From positions 660,595 to 724,594 of the forward strand of contig QVRM01001983.1 of NCBI GenBank assembly GCA_003439945.1: a stretch of 64,000 nucleotides of DNA, written 5' to 3'. The stretch comes from Dermanyssus gallinae. Its lineage: Eukaryota; Arthropoda; Arachnida; Mesostigmata; Dermanyssidae. A program made the position numbers and the translations under genes. Positions 11,542 through 23,266 of this stretch are shown here, piece after piece. The notes below the pieces were generated by a model. It made no database searches and had not been told where the DNA came from. It saw nothing but the letters and a program-made list of their open reading frames with translations. Every line of letters starts with the position of its first letter. The first letter of the stretch is position 1.

Positions 11542-12054
11542 CTGTAGCAGCGAGAGAGCAGCGACGAGTCTGTAGCAGCGAGAGAGCAGCGACGAGTCTG
11601 TAGCAGCGAGAGAGCAGCGACGAGTCTGTAGCAGCGAGAGAGCAGCGACGAGTCTGTAGCAGCGAGAGAGCAGCGACGAGTCTGTAGCAGCGAGAGAGCA
11701 GCGACGAATCTGTAGCAGCGAGAGAGCAGCGACGAGTCTGTAGCAGCGAGAGAGCAGCGACGAGTCTGTAGCAGCGAGAGAGCAGCGACGAGTCTGTAGC
11801 AGCGAGAGAGCAGCGACGAGTCTGTAGCAGCGAGAGAGCAGCGACGAGTCTGTAGCAGCGAGAGAGCAGCGACGAGTCTGTAGCAGCGAGAGAGCAGCGA
11901 CGAGTCTGTAGCAGCGAGAGAGCAGCGACGAATCTGTAGCAGCGAGAGAGCAGCGACGAGTCTGTAGCAGCGAGAGAGCAGCGACGAGTCTGTAGCAGCG
12001 AGAGAGCAGCGACGAGTCTGTAGCAGCGAGAGAGCAGCGACGAGTCTGTAGCAG
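11542..12054. repeat. 28-bp minisatellite, about 18 copies
   Basis: Head-to-tail repeats of a 28-bp unit (GTCTGTAGCAGCGAGAGAGC plus 8 more bases), nearly identical, with two copies carrying GAATC for GAGTC (near 11705 and 11930). On the minus strand the unit has no stop in any frame; 28 is not a multiple of 3, so translation cycles through all frames and gives a 28-residue periodic peptide over 84 bp. This explains the long minus-strand open frame 11203-12261, which begins at TTG and is unlikely to be a gene. Confidence 0.95.
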
Positions 12055-12829
12055 AGAGAGATTTTCGTTTCTTGCTGCTCCTGCTGCTGCTGTTACTGGC
12101 GCCGATTTCGGCACTGATTTTTCCGCGCGCCTTTTCCCGGCGCCACTGTCCTGCCGTCGTGACGTCGTCCTGCTTGCTCTGAACGCTGAAGGCGTGGCCG
12201 CTCTCTTTCGCGCGCGCGTGCGGGCTTTCTGTTGCGCGCTTGAATCGGTTCGATTCGTCAATCTATTTATTCATTCATCTATTCATTCTCTCATCTGACC
12301 AACCTCGTCTGCCTGCCGAACCAGCGATACCCCCCGCGCCTCCCAACCTCCACCACTACCACCACCACCACTCCGCATTGCCCCCATTCATCGAGCAGCC
12401 AACCAATCCCCTAGCTCGTCTCAGAACAGCGGAGCAACTCAGGAGGAGGACGATACCTGCACGAATAAGCCGGAATCCATCCAGAGCTCGTTTTCTCGTT
12501 CAAGACAACGTTCGAAGAAAGAACCTTCCGAACTGTCACTGGTAGCGAGCTGCTGCTGCTGCCTGGTAGCACACAGTCCGATTTTGTTGCTTGTCGGACG
12601 GCCAGATACAGTTGGTGCCAATCGTACTAGAAGTAATGGTTGTACGAGAAGCCAGTGGAGCGGGGGGAGGAAGAGAAGGGGGTTGTCTCGTAAGAAATAC
12701 AAGCCGTGTCGTCGCCGTAGCACTTCGCAGTCAGTCGTCGATGTAGCGACAGAGGTAGGACTAGTCGTTGTAGTAGCAGCAGTAACAGCAGCAACCGTAT
12801 TGACGTTATCGTCAAGAAACCGAGCTTAC

Positions 12830-12833
<4 letters not shown>

Positions 12834-12904
<71 letters not shown>
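12834..12904. repeat. (TA)n microsatellite
   Basis: Pure TA array of about 70 bp. A C-run (about 13039-13063) follows 135 bp downstream. Confidence 0.95.
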
Positions 12905-12906
<2 letters not shown>

Positions 12907-13070
12907 GGCGTTTGAGCAGACGGCAAGGCGTTCGAGCGTCGTCTCAAGTCGATTTCCTGCTGCTCGTCAACGTCTTGAACTCTTGCTGCGCTTGAGCCCT
13001 TCCAACTCAATTCGGAAGAGATTTTAAGCGTCACCCTTTACCCCCCCCCCCCCGCCCCCCCCGGCGCGCC

Positions 13071-13390
13071 CCCCGTAGGCGGTGCCGTACAGGGAGAGCC
13101 GTTTGTTAAAGCCAGCAGTCGAAGCCTCGCTTAAGGCTCGTTCCCGACTTCTCGTGTACTTTCACAGGTTGATCTAGAAACAGTATTAGAATTTTCTGCT
13201 TTGTCTACGTTCACGCGATATCACACATTGTATCACGTGTTCGTTCTATAGCCCCTCTTTAATCAGAACAAAAAAAGCAAGCCATAGCTAAGAAGGCGGC
13301 GGACAAAAACTGGTTTCCATGGAGAGCCTCGTCTTTGATAAACAACGATGATAAGCATTACTAGCCGTGATGATGATTATACGTCAAGTT
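13071..13390. other. No recognisable feature
   Basis: Mixed-composition spacer; nothing identified. Confidence 0.5.
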
Positions 13391-13397
13391 TCGATGT

Positions 13398-13652
13398 TTA
13401 CCTGCCTAACAAGGCCAGCACGGTGGTACCCCAGTCGAGTGCCCTATCGTTTTTAAGGGCTATTAGGGTCGAACCGTCGGCACCTTTGTTATCGTCCGAA
13501 CAGAGACCTGATGGTTTTAGGATACACGGGTAGCTCGAGGACCTTAGGACTTGCGCCAGGACGCCACTAAGAGATGCATGTTCCTGGCCCTCGCTGATCG
13601 GTGGCCTCATTGCAGATATTATCTTAAGAAGTGGCAATAAAATTACAAACAT
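13398..13652 (-). pseudogene. Family 2 endonuclease-domain fragment
   Basis: Minus-strand remnant of the family 2 C-terminal domain. The peptide has ISEGQEHASLSGVLAQVLRS, then CILKPSGLCSDD and ADGSTL, aligning with SAGQRSRH...ALRS...CILEPTGLC..DGKRPDGMTL of copy A. The endonuclease signature is damaged: KRPD has become KGAD and the following WD is WG, so two catalytic positions are lost. No upstream or downstream parts are recognisable. Confidence 0.75.
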
Positions 13653-13837
13653 TTGTTATACCCATGTGGCTGAGTAGACATAACTCTGCAAAGTGTGCAG
13701 TTCAGAAAGATCTAATTGTTTCATAGAGAAACGAAACATACCAGCGTTTAGAAAATTCTGTTTTGTTCTGATCTCGAATGAAATCGAGATCCTTGGATTG
13801 GAACCTTCAAGTTCAATATCTCAATATTTTGTTATTA

Positions 13838-13838
<1 letters not shown>

Positions 13839-13879
<41 letters not shown>
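13839..13879. repeat. (TA)n microsatellite
   Basis: TA array of about 40 bp. Confidence 0.95.
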
Positions 13880-13882
<3 letters not shown>

Positions 13883-14107
13883 ATTCTCTTCAATTGCTAT
13901 AGAATAGGCACCAAGAATCACAATTTTTTTTATTCGATATACTTTCCGGAAAACTACATACACTTTGCTCACCAAATTTTGGAGTTTTTAGACCGCCTGA
14001 GTAGAATTCGCCCCCTCAAAGTGAAAATAGACTTAACTTCTTAACTGCTAGAAAAATGCATTCCACCGAGACTATTCATTTAATTTTCAGAATACCCCCA
14101 AGAATCG

Positions 14108-14840
14108 GGAGCTTGTTCAATAAGTTCGTACTCCAATTTAGCCAGTTTTGCTAATGCTAGTTGCGACTCGTGTGCAAGAGCGTTGTCCTGTTAAAACAGA
14201 GCAACCATATTGTGCAAAGCTGATCGTTTGTTAGTGAGTTCTTGCTGCAGGTGGTCCAACAGTCCTGTATATTATTCTCCTGTGATCGTTTTACTGCTCC
14301 CAACTTTTCGATAGTTGACCAGAATTATTTCACGTTGATCCCCAAAAAACAAAATGATTACCTTTCTGGCCGACGCCGCCAGGGATGTCTATTCTCCTCC
14401 GGGGTCCTTCACCGAATGCACACATTCAGGCGAGATACTTCCTCAGTCTCAGTTCCCATGGACCCAACTTTCAGCCACCAGATCAAACAAAATTCGCCAA
14501 AAAATCCCACATATTTCTTTGGGTTGGTCAAATTTTGCTGAGAAGCGGAATTATGAGCGTCAATTGCCCCTTATTGACCAAACGCGGCACCCATTTTGAT
14601 CTGATCTGTTTCGTCCTCAAGTTGTCACGCAAGAAGCACACTACCCAAACTGATCCCCAAAGCCTCCGTATTCTAATGCTCTTTCAAGTGCTCATTCAAT
14701 TCATCTGCGGCAATGATTCTCAGAACTTTTTCCACGTCTTCCCTTTCAGTAGCCGTTTTGGGCGTCCAGAACGCGGTTTGTCGTTGGTGCTCCTGGGACC
14801 TCTTTTAAACTCATTAATCCAGTTGGAACAGTAACGGTGA
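14108..14840 (-). pseudogene. mariner transposase remnant (same group as 4998-6275)
   Basis: Minus-strand remnant of a mariner transposase closely related to the 5-kb copy. Reading from 14840 downward there is WINEFKRG, RSGRPKTATE, VEKVLRIIAADE, later DHLQQEL, QDNALAH (second catalytic Asp) and YELIEQ, after which homology stops at about 14108, before the third Asp. Several stops and frameshifts interrupt it. No inverted repeats remain at either end. Confidence 0.85.
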
Positions 14841-15670
14841 GTTCCAAGCCCGTAGGGGACGGAGGATGATCCACAATTAAAAACAACCTCCTTAAAAAAT
14901 AATTTTAGTTAGAACAGTAGAAAAGACGGAGAGAGTCACCACGAACCTGGTTTAATCAAGTCGGATTGCACTCCAACCTCTCAAAGAAAAATGCTTGATA
15001 ACCGTTCGAAACTTTTTTTATATAAGTGCGTTTTAATAACATGTGCGATGACCATAACTTCATTTGTTTTTCCGTAAGGCTAATGCCCGTGTACGGTTTT
15101 GCACTATCGGGAGTAACTATAACTCTCTTTCCTTTCGGGACCTTCACGCGCCAATAGAAAGTTGGTCAGACTGTATAAACTCCCAATAGTCACTTTTGTT
15201 GGCGCGGGAGGCAAGGCATACGATATCGATTGAGTGGCAACGAATTCAGATTGTCATTTTGTCATGGCCCATTCGAGGGTTGTTAAGGCTGCTAAATGTA
15301 CGGGGGAAGTGTAAGGTCAACGCCCCGGGTTTTAGCAACCCGGTGGTACCGACTGGGACGCCTGCTGCCTTGGCTTAATAGGCACAACGAGAGCGAGATA
15401 GCCACATGAACGCAATTTCGCGTTGGACATAAAGAGACCGAAGATCACCACTGTTTTAGAAAGCTTTTAACATCAATAACAGAGAAAAACGTAGAATGAG
15501 TTCGTGATATAGTATTCAACAGTCGCCAAATTACTATCAGAGAGACAGCTGAGTAACTGGAGATATCTAAGGGATCAGTTATAAGAGTCTCGACTGGTAT
15601 TTTATGCATCAGATGACAGGCCGAAAAATCCATTCTAAAAATGTTAAATTTTTAGGAAATGAACGCCCGT
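14841..15670. other. No recognisable feature
   Basis: Unassigned. A 60-codon plus-strand open frame at 15196-15378 ends in NAPGFSNPVVPTGTPAALA but matches nothing I recognise. Confidence 0.45.
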
Positions 15671-15679
15671 CCTGAAATG

Positions 15680-16330
15680 TCCGAGCTAAACTTTCAGGCG
15701 GTAACAGAGTGCTCTGGATTTCTTCAGAAAGTTATTACAGGAGACGAGTCGTGGGAAGATGGTTACGACATCACGGCCAAAGCTCAATACTTCCAATAGT
15801 GCTTCCATGGAGAAAGTCGATCGAATAAAGCCAGACAGAGCATAGTTAACACCAAAATTCGTTTAACTATTTTTTTCGACTACGAGGGAATCATATTCCG
15901 AATTTGCCACCTGGTTCTACGGTCAACGAGGAATACTACAGCGAAATTTCAGAAACTTCGCGCAAAAATGCCGGACGCAGGAGGCCGGTACTCTAGGCGA
16001 ACAACACTTAGATCCTCTATTGCGACAACCTGCCGGCGCGCAAATCGTTACCGATTTCGTATTATTTGATGAAAAAGTCGGTTTCTATATTTCCGCAACC
16101 TTCTATTCGCTAGAATTGCCTCCATGTGATTGTTTTCATATTTCCACAGGAAACAACTTTTCCAAGGAAAACATTTTAAGATTACAGAAGAAATGAATAA
16201 ACATTCGCAGCATCAACTCAACTCGATCCCAAGAGACTCCTTTAAAAATGTTTTAAAGCGTGGGGAGGAGGCAGCACATGTGCATTGCACCGGCCGGGAG
16301 CTATTTTGAAGGGAGACGAAACCACTAAAG
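15680..16330 (+). pseudogene. mariner transposase remnant, second subfamily
   Basis: Degenerate plus-strand mariner transposase of a different subfamily from the 5-kb copy. Recognisable blocks in order: FLQKVITGDESW (first catalytic Asp), GYDITAKAQ, FFDYEGIIF, then near the C-terminus LNSIPRDSFKNVL and CTGRELF. Stops and frameshifts are frequent and the second and third Asp blocks are not clear. A second copy with the same blocks lies at about 42640-43010. The sequence after both copies runs into (TA)n preceded by TCG. Confidence 0.8.
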
Positions 16331-16380
16331 AAGATAGTAGATTTATTATAAATATGTATCATATTTTTTGGTTCGTCTCG

Positions 16381-16402
16381 TATATATATATATATATATA
16401 TA
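16381..16402. repeat. (TA)n microsatellite
   Basis: TA array separating the end of the second-subfamily mariner from the truncated 5' end of family 2 copy C. Confidence 0.95.
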
Positions 16403-18025
16403 CGACTCCCGGATGATCTCATATCTTCGGTCACGGGACTGCAACAGAGCGATCCTCTGGCTCCTCCATTGTTTTGCCTGAGCATCAAAGAGCTTGTTGA
16501 CTCCCTTAACAGCTCACTAAACATTTGGTACCTTGATGATGGCGTACTGGGGGGAGACGCATCCATGGTTGCCGAAGATATTCGGCGCGTGCTTGAATTT
16601 CGCCAGATTTCAGGCTTGGAGCTGAATCCCGAGGAGTGCGAGATCTACGTTACGGGTGATAGTGCGCAGGCGCCTGACCTCCGTCCCCTCCAAGCTTTAT
16701 TGCCGGGTTGTAAGATTACCCACGACTACGACCTGGAGCTTCTGGGAGTCCCCCTCTGACCGCAAGGACTCCCACGCGTTCTCAAAAAATGGCAAAGCGT
16801 GTTAAAGGACGTCGCTAACAACCTCACCCCGCTCGGCGCTCATCGCGCTCTCTTTTTACATCGTTCGTCGTTCTCAGCCACTAGGGTCAACCACCTTCTT
16901 CGAGGAGCTAATCTTACAGGGCGATTGGACGACCTTCGTCCATTGAACGAGTTAACGCTGAACACCCTCGAGTCCCTCCTTAATCTTTCGCTGGCACCCC
17001 CCGCTCGAAAGCAGGCGCAACTACCGATTTCCAAGGGAGGCCTGGGGATCCCGGATCCACTTATCTCGGCTGGCCCAGCAATAGTCTCCTTTTTTCTTCC
17101 ATCTGAGAACAAGGTCATTGCACTTCTAGACGAAGCCGGCGCTGTTCAGTACAAGGACTTCACAAGACGCCTTCAAGAAGAGTTAAAGACAATTTGCAGT
17201 GGTGCCCCGGACAATCCTCGAAGCCAACACGACTGGAGCGCGTTGTTGCACGAAAAAGCATATTGCGGCTTACTCGCGGACGCCATTGACGACGTCGCAA
17301 AGGCTCGTCTTCGGGCGGTCGCCGCTAAGGGATCCGGAGCCTGGCTGCATGCGCTTCCAAGCGCCCCACTGGGCACTCTTTTGGACGACGAAACTACCCG
17401 AATCGGGGCAGGACTTCGGCTCGGCTGTGTTCTTGTAACTCCTCACCAATGCAAGTGTGGTCAACCTGTTGACAAGTTAGCCCATCATGGGTTGTCGTGC
17501 GTCATGAGTGCAGGACGGCGTGCCCGACATGCCAGTATTAACGACACTTTTAGCCGAACGCTCCGATCTAGCGGATTTCCCTGTATTCTAGAGCCCCAGG
17601 GTCTTTCCGCCGACGACGGCAAACGCCCGGACGGGATGACTCTAGCCCCCTTCAGCCGGGGCAGGATGCTTGTCTGGGACGCCACAGTTACCGACTCATT
17701 AGCATCTGCAATGGTCGGTGGCGGGGTGGCCTCGGCAGGTTACGCTGGCGATCTAGCCGAGACAAGGAAGCTCGCAAAATACGCTTCAATAGGGTACCCA
17801 CATTAATTTCAACCGCTAGCGTTTGAGACCTTGGGCGGCCCAGGCAACCTCACCCGCAAACTTCTCCACAGAGTCGGCGAGCAGCTAAACCTCGCAGCTG
17901 GAGACAAGAGGTCTGCGGCTTTCGTGAAACAGCGCCTCGACCTCAACGTCCAATGCGGGAACGCGGCGTCCGTCCGCGGCACGCTGCTGAAGTGGTACCA
18001 ACCCACTCTATACGAGATAGAGTAA
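16403..18025 (+). pseudogene. Family 2 ORF2, RT C-terminal half plus restriction-like endonuclease
   Basis: One open frame from motif B (GLQQSDPLAPPLFC; the family has G where this has S) through motif C WYLDDGVLGG and motif D GLELNPEECE, the thumb/linker, the C-x-C-x8-H-x4-C cluster (CKCGQPVDKLAHHGLSC) and KRPDGMTL...LVWDATVTDS to KQRLDLN near the end. Only two in-frame stops break it: TGA at 16757-16759, probably CGA by CpG decay, and TAA at 17804-17806, where relatives have GAA after IGYPH. The endonuclease residues are intact. This is the youngest-looking family 2 copy here but lacks the 5' two thirds. Confidence 0.9.
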
Positions 18026-18092
18026 TATTCCCAGTGCACGCGTTCTCAGGAGACAATTGTCGCTTCATCGGTATTCTTAATAAATACTAACA
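16403..18092 (+). mobile_element. Family 2 retrotransposon copy C, 5'-truncated
   Basis: A 1.7-kb 3' portion of the family 2 non-LTR element, starting inside RT motif B directly after (TA)n (16381-16402) and ending, after a short 3' untranslated region with GTATTCTTAATAAA, directly at another (TA)n (18093-18112). The 5' truncation inside a TA array, with TA at the 3' junction, is what reverse transcription primed within a TA microsatellite would leave. Confidence 0.9.
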
Positions 18093-18112
18093 TTATATAT
18101 GTATATATATAC
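18093..18112. repeat. (TA)n at 3' junction of copy C
   Basis: TATATATGTATATATATA directly after the copy C 3' end. Confidence 0.9.
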
Positions 18113-18640
18113 GACTTCGCTTAGTGCAGCAATCAGTCAGATGACTGGTAACGCTGCCTTTGCTTGTCGATTAAACCGTTGGTCATAGGTAGCACACAGA
18201 TCAATAGACAGACAGCCATTCATCTATCCATACAGTAGCGGTAGTAGTAGTAGCATCAACAGGTAACGCAGTAACGGGAAAAACAGATATGACTGCATCA
18301 GAAACAATACTAGATAAAATAACAATAATACCAGCCGCAGCAAAATAACAGCGTGGAACATACAGCCATAATTATAATCAAAACAAGCTCCAACAACAAC
18401 ACTAGTCACAAGTCCAGCGTGAGTGTCTGTTAATCGTCTAAGTAGCTGCCTGCCTGCCAGCACCATATACTGAATCCCAGCTGACCGAACATTAGCTTCG
18501 CTGCAGATGCGACCGAGAATATTTGACACCTCCCCAGAGCTTCGAATGTAGCGTCTAGTAGATAATGGTACGACATACGGTGCGATCGGTGCTGGCTTGT
18601 GTTAGAGCACAGATGTAAACAGTGTTGTGAGCGAGATATA
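18113..18640. other. No recognisable feature
   Basis: Short trinucleotide runs (GTA near 18238) only. Confidence 0.5.
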
Positions 18641-18641
18641 T

Positions 18642-18989
18642 CTAGAATGAGTACATAGTGATAAGATTTGTTCCCAGAAACGGAACGTGGGGTTCTTGGT
18701 CCGTGTTGATTACAGGGCAAGACACTTCATTGATGCTTGGCACTAGGTCTAACCACCATTTAGTCCGGACTCTGTTTGGATGAGGCGAAATGCCGCTGTG
18801 GGCAGCGTGCGTGCTAAACAGAAGATCCGGAACTTTTGTAGGCCTTAGGTTGTTGTCGAACGTGATTGCGCAGCAGAGACGTCGTTCCCCAGCGTCACTA
18901 ACAACAGTAAAGATGTCACTAGCAGTGATACCTCTTGAATAACGTGATCTCCATAAGAGACGCTTTAGTGTGGTTCGGGTCATTGACAT
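18642..18989 (-). CDS. Hypothetical protein fragment, 115 codons
   Basis: An uninterrupted minus-strand frame from ATG with protein-like composition (DIFTVVSDAGERRLCCAITF, LLFSTHAAHSGI, then WWLDLVPS and CPVINTDQE). The last blocks are loosely reminiscent of the central part of some MULE-type transposases, but I cannot assign a family. The frame starts near 18989 in non-coding-looking sequence and ends without a neighbour. It could be a transposon fragment or a chance frame. Confidence 0.25.
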   Translation of the reverse strand: MSMTRTTLKRLLWRSRYSRGITASDIFTVVSDAGERRLCCAITFDNNLRPTKVPDLLFSTHAAHSGISPHPNRVRTKWWLDLVPSINEVSCPVINTDQEPHVPFLGTNLITMYSF

Positions 18990-21900
18990 TCTCTACGACA
19001 CCTCCACTATGGAGAGTCATTTTTAATAATGCTATTAAGCAGCTGACTGCACGTGCGGATTTAGTCCGTAACACCTTAATGTAGCTGTGTGCCCCATTAG
19101 GCGCAAAATAATAGAAACCGAACGGAGAAGAAGGAACTGCTCGTTTGTTCTAAATTTACCCCTAAGAAGAACTAACATTCTCGTACTCTGAGTGGCAATG
19201 GGCAGATATCTTCATAGAAGCCGCAGCGATAGCGTGGTGCACTCGCGTGCGCCTCGCTACCGGAGAAGACACATAAGTGCCTAGGCTGACTCTCAGCCAA
19301 ATGTTGGCTGAGGGTCAACGCGAAGATAAAAAAGAGGTGGAGGTCGCAATGAAACTGACGCATTTGCTATGGCGTTGCGTCCGCGATTAATGATAATGAT
19401 TGACGCGGAGAAATTGCCGTTTCGTTGAGCCTGCCTGTGTAGATTAAGAAGTGTGCAATGCTTATATCGAGGATTTGCGGCATGACTTGGGTACCTCCGC
19501 TGTAGTGGTAACAGACCTGCTGCCGCGGATGTAATCCCTTTGCAATTACGGCCACGATAAGACCTCAGACTGCCTCGACGCAGAATGGAGGATGTGCTAT
19601 CTTGTCCGGAACTATTCGTGCAACATGCAATTGCGGTAGTTGGCCCTCTAAGGCAAAGGCCTGTCGATCTTCAAATGGAGCCTTGCTTTTGGAAATGCTT
19701 TTGCAGAATTACCAGATTTCGATTCCTGCCAGAGAGGAGAGGGCTGCCAGAGGGAAGAGTAGAAAATAGATCAGGCGTAACCTGTCTAGTAGCCACTTAT
19801 GCGTGACGAGGCGGACGTATTCTGTTGCGCTTGTGTTGTTTTTGTCAATCGTTAGCACTTTGTTAAGTAACCGTGGTTAGCTATCATCATCACTGGAGTA
19901 AGGGGCAGGGAAGTGATTGGCGTGTTGCACTACACAGTACTTCAAGTGGCTCGCACAGATCGAAGGTAGTGACGGGCAAAGCGGGCTTGGCGAAGCTTGC
20001 TTGTTGTCAGGCAAAAAGGCTTTCTCATTTTTTCAGAAGCCTGATTTCTATCTGTTATCCCTACGGGAGTGTGAGATTCTCTGTCCTATGCGCTTTGCTG
20101 TAGATCTGAACGGTTGGCAGGTGAATTCCGGGTCGAACGAAATTGCCTACTGAATGTCGTTATGTTGGATGCTTGCCAGCCGTCGGTACTATCGTCGGTG
20201 ATCGTCGGGTAGAGGTTCGATTTACATACCATTATGCAGATATCGAGATAGTCCCTCGGGACTACCAAGCCACCTCGCGCTCACTTGACAGCGGCGTTTG
20301 AAGAAACGCAAGAGCATCAATGGCACAACGTGTTATCAAAGCCGTCAACCGCGTTACCGATGCCGGGGCAACACGCGCGTTGAACATTGACAGGAGCTGC
20401 ATAGCGAGTTCCCCAGGTAGAGAGGCGATTTGTCCTTGGCTAAGTTTATCTCTTAGAGACATACACAGCACTCGATATTACTCCAAAATTCGGGCTTCAA
20501 CGTTTTCTCAATCATAACTTGCAGGCAATTTCGACAATTTGAAACACTCTGAGCTAAATAATAATAATAATCATAATAATAATATGCAGAAACTACTGCT
20601 GCATATTATTACTATTAGTATTACTGCCAATGCATGGGACAACTGAACGGGGTGATACAGATGACTGGGGACTTTGATATTTTACTAGGCGAAGTTCGAA
20701 AGGTGCGATTCTGGCGCCAAGTCCACAGAAGCTTTGTAAACAGTAAAACGAATGTTGGGATCGCATTAGCCTTCTATAGACTTGGCTTTTGGATTGCAAC
20801 GTAATTAACGTTGCCTTCCGGAATAAAATCAAGCGATAGGCTTAATTAAAAACCGACCCATAGAGACCCCTAAAGTGGCTTCATGTATATATTCATATAT
20901 AAATATAAAACGTTATTTTAGATATTAGCAGCATTGAATCTACACCAAGCTACAAACATAGGATACTGACCATGGCAGGCCAATTGTGACGACGGTGCCA
21001 TTTAAGTTTGTGTGGTCCTGATTTAAAATTAGATCGCAGATTTCCATGAACTTAATACCTTAACGCATTAATACAGTGTGAGACCGGCTATATACTGCCG
21101 GATGATTCCCTAAAAAAGGCTGCCTTCGAAAAATACGAGGTGCGTTCATAGGTTTGCGTAAAAAAGCCGTAATAATTGACTTTTGCAAACATGGCGGACG
21201 AGAATAAACTCGAGACAAAATAGTGTGACAGTTGCGTACAGAAGCTGGGCAAATTTCCAAGGTTGTGATTAACACCGGTAAACCATTTGGCCTATAGACT
21301 CTAAATGGCTACCGGGCTCATCGACAGTCGAAGTAATGCCAATGCAATCCAGGACTTTGGGGAGCCGGGGAGGATATCGGAATTAATGGGTGCGAGTCTC
21401 ACACTGGGTTTTGCTAGCTGCTAGCAGCGCAAGTGCATAATGCGTTTCCGAGATTTTAAAAGAAACAAAAAAAGGCTCATAGACAAGACTATTAGTACCG
21501 TTCTGTTAAGGTTAACCCGCGCGGTCGTCAAACATTGGTTGAAGGGGCTTCAGCACGGACCGGTGAGTGTGCAAAATAACGCAGTTCCCTTAAACAGAGA
21601 ACACCGATAGTTACGGCTGGTTTTCGCTACTCGTGTAGCCCTAAAGAAAATGCAGGTTAGATACAAGATCACAGCCGCGCGTAACCAGATCCACGCCCGT
21701 AGCTGGGCAAGAGCATCATCTAGAATGGTAGACTACCTAGAAGCACGTAAAACTTAAGAGCCGAATAAGAGGGCAAATATGCATAATTGACATCCTGCAC
21801 TTACTTATCCAAAGCATGGTCGTGCTTAGTTAATCGCCATAAAGCGAGCTCTAGTGGAGTGAAGAAATGCAACACATTAGAAGCTACTGATTCCAGTCTA

Positions 21901-23260
21901 TGTTAAAAATAGACTTCCCTTATAGCAAGTGCGGCGCGTTGTCGAACAATATATGAATATAAGTTTTTGAGTGCAACGATCGTTACTAAAGGGTGACGGC
22001 TTAAATATCGAGTGTCTACGAGGTTAACTGGTTCAGTAGATCCTCAAGAGCCACAAAGGAGGAAAATCACACATGTCAGCTTAGACCTGCTTGCATTTAA
22101 AACAAATGGCTGAGACAAGTCGTAGGATAGTTATAGTAGCATAGTTATATTCCAGATGAGCGGCGAATTTTTTGGAGCGCTCAAAACGGTTTCGTAATGT
22201 GCAGCGTTCTTAGCGTACTCTCGCACTTGTTAGAGTAATGCATTGGAAAAGCAATCAAGTCTTATTGTTTGCACGTATTACGGCCCCGGCAACGCACAAT
22301 ACATATCCCACTGTCCAACAGAAGTACTTCAATTCATCCTAAAACTCTGCAGGAATAAGAAAAGAGCCACAATTCCCATGCATATTTTTACTCCGGTTGG
22401 TACTGCTAAGAGACGCACACATTTCCTCTAGCTTTAAAACTACGACCGTCCTTTAGTGTGTCGTCTAGTCCTTCGTTGTTGTTTCAGAGCATCCCTTAGT
22501 GAATCGTGGGCCCACCATCGGGGCTATTCGCTAGAAGGGTCACGATCTGAAAGGAGTTGCCGGGCTTCAGTCGCGTTTCATATAAAAATTGCCTTGTCAG
22601 CGATGGAAGCATGCTGGCGGTAGCACCAACAGCAGCAGCAACGACAAACAATTAGCGCATCCTAGTTCTGGCACCGGCTAATTAGATGCGTTGTTGTTTG
22701 GCACGTTACAATTTATCAATGACGGCAAGTTTTTGTTCCTGTAGTGGTAAACCGTCGTGTCCGAACGCGTCTGCTTATATGCGTGTAGCCTTGAAGAACA
22801 TAAAACAGCTTGCCTGCTACTTTTGCCTTGACCCTTTATCTCTCTCTTCCGCATTCCATTTTCTCTCTCTTCCTCTTTCCATTTTCTCTCTCTATCTCTC
22901 TCTCTGCCATCTTGTCATCTCTCACTTCGTTTTCAACTAAGCCTCCTGTGGCTTTGTACACATGCCTTGGCCTGTGTCATCTTCCGCGCTCGCAAGATGC
23001 GGGCTAAATTAGATGCCTGTTGTTTGTTCAGCTAATATCTGGACACTAACTGGGCACGAGCCACCTCATCATCGTCACTCAACGGAGAAGACCGCGCCGC
23101 CAATGTGGTGTTCTACATGTACCGTTTCACGCATGAGATGTATAGCTATGCGCACAGATAAAGCCTGCCAGAAATCCCCCCTGCGCAAACTTGTCCGATC
23201 TGGTGGCTACAATATAAACTTTTCTGGCTTTTCTAGCCAAGATCTAACGTCCACGGGACT
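18990..23260. other. Long stretch without recognised genes
   Basis: About 4.2 kb with no recognisable domain. Small simple repeats only: ATA run at 20560-20585, CT-rich tract at about 22840-22915. A region at about 21180-21800 has isolated transposase-like looking patches but no motif I would defend. Confidence 0.45.
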
Positions 23261-23266
23261 GTTTTT

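Larger units (their letters stand above)
9990..13070. other. GC-rich, CpG-rich simple-sequence island
   Basis: A 3-kb block clearly richer in G+C and CpG than its surroundings, dense in CTG/CGG/GTC trinucleotide runs (10070-10092, 10430-10450, 10706-10725, 11010-11045) and containing a 28-bp minisatellite. Many long open frames occur on both strands, but their products are Ser, Leu, Gln or Arg runs that differ between frames, as simple repeats produce. Such islands often mark promoters or 5' exons; I can point to only one possible coding exon (10854-10940). Confidence 0.6.

Noticed and set aside
11542..12054. CRISPR-like array of 28-bp repeats
   Set aside because: Units are directly adjacent with no spacers, and the genome is eukaryotic; it is a minisatellite.
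11203..12261. 352-codon minus-strand open frame
   Set aside because: Mostly the 28-bp minisatellite, which is open in every minus frame; starts at TTG, not ATG, and has no recognisable domain.
21180..21850. Possible Tc1-like transposase remnant
   Set aside because: No catalytic block, no helix-turn-helix and no inverted repeats could be identified.
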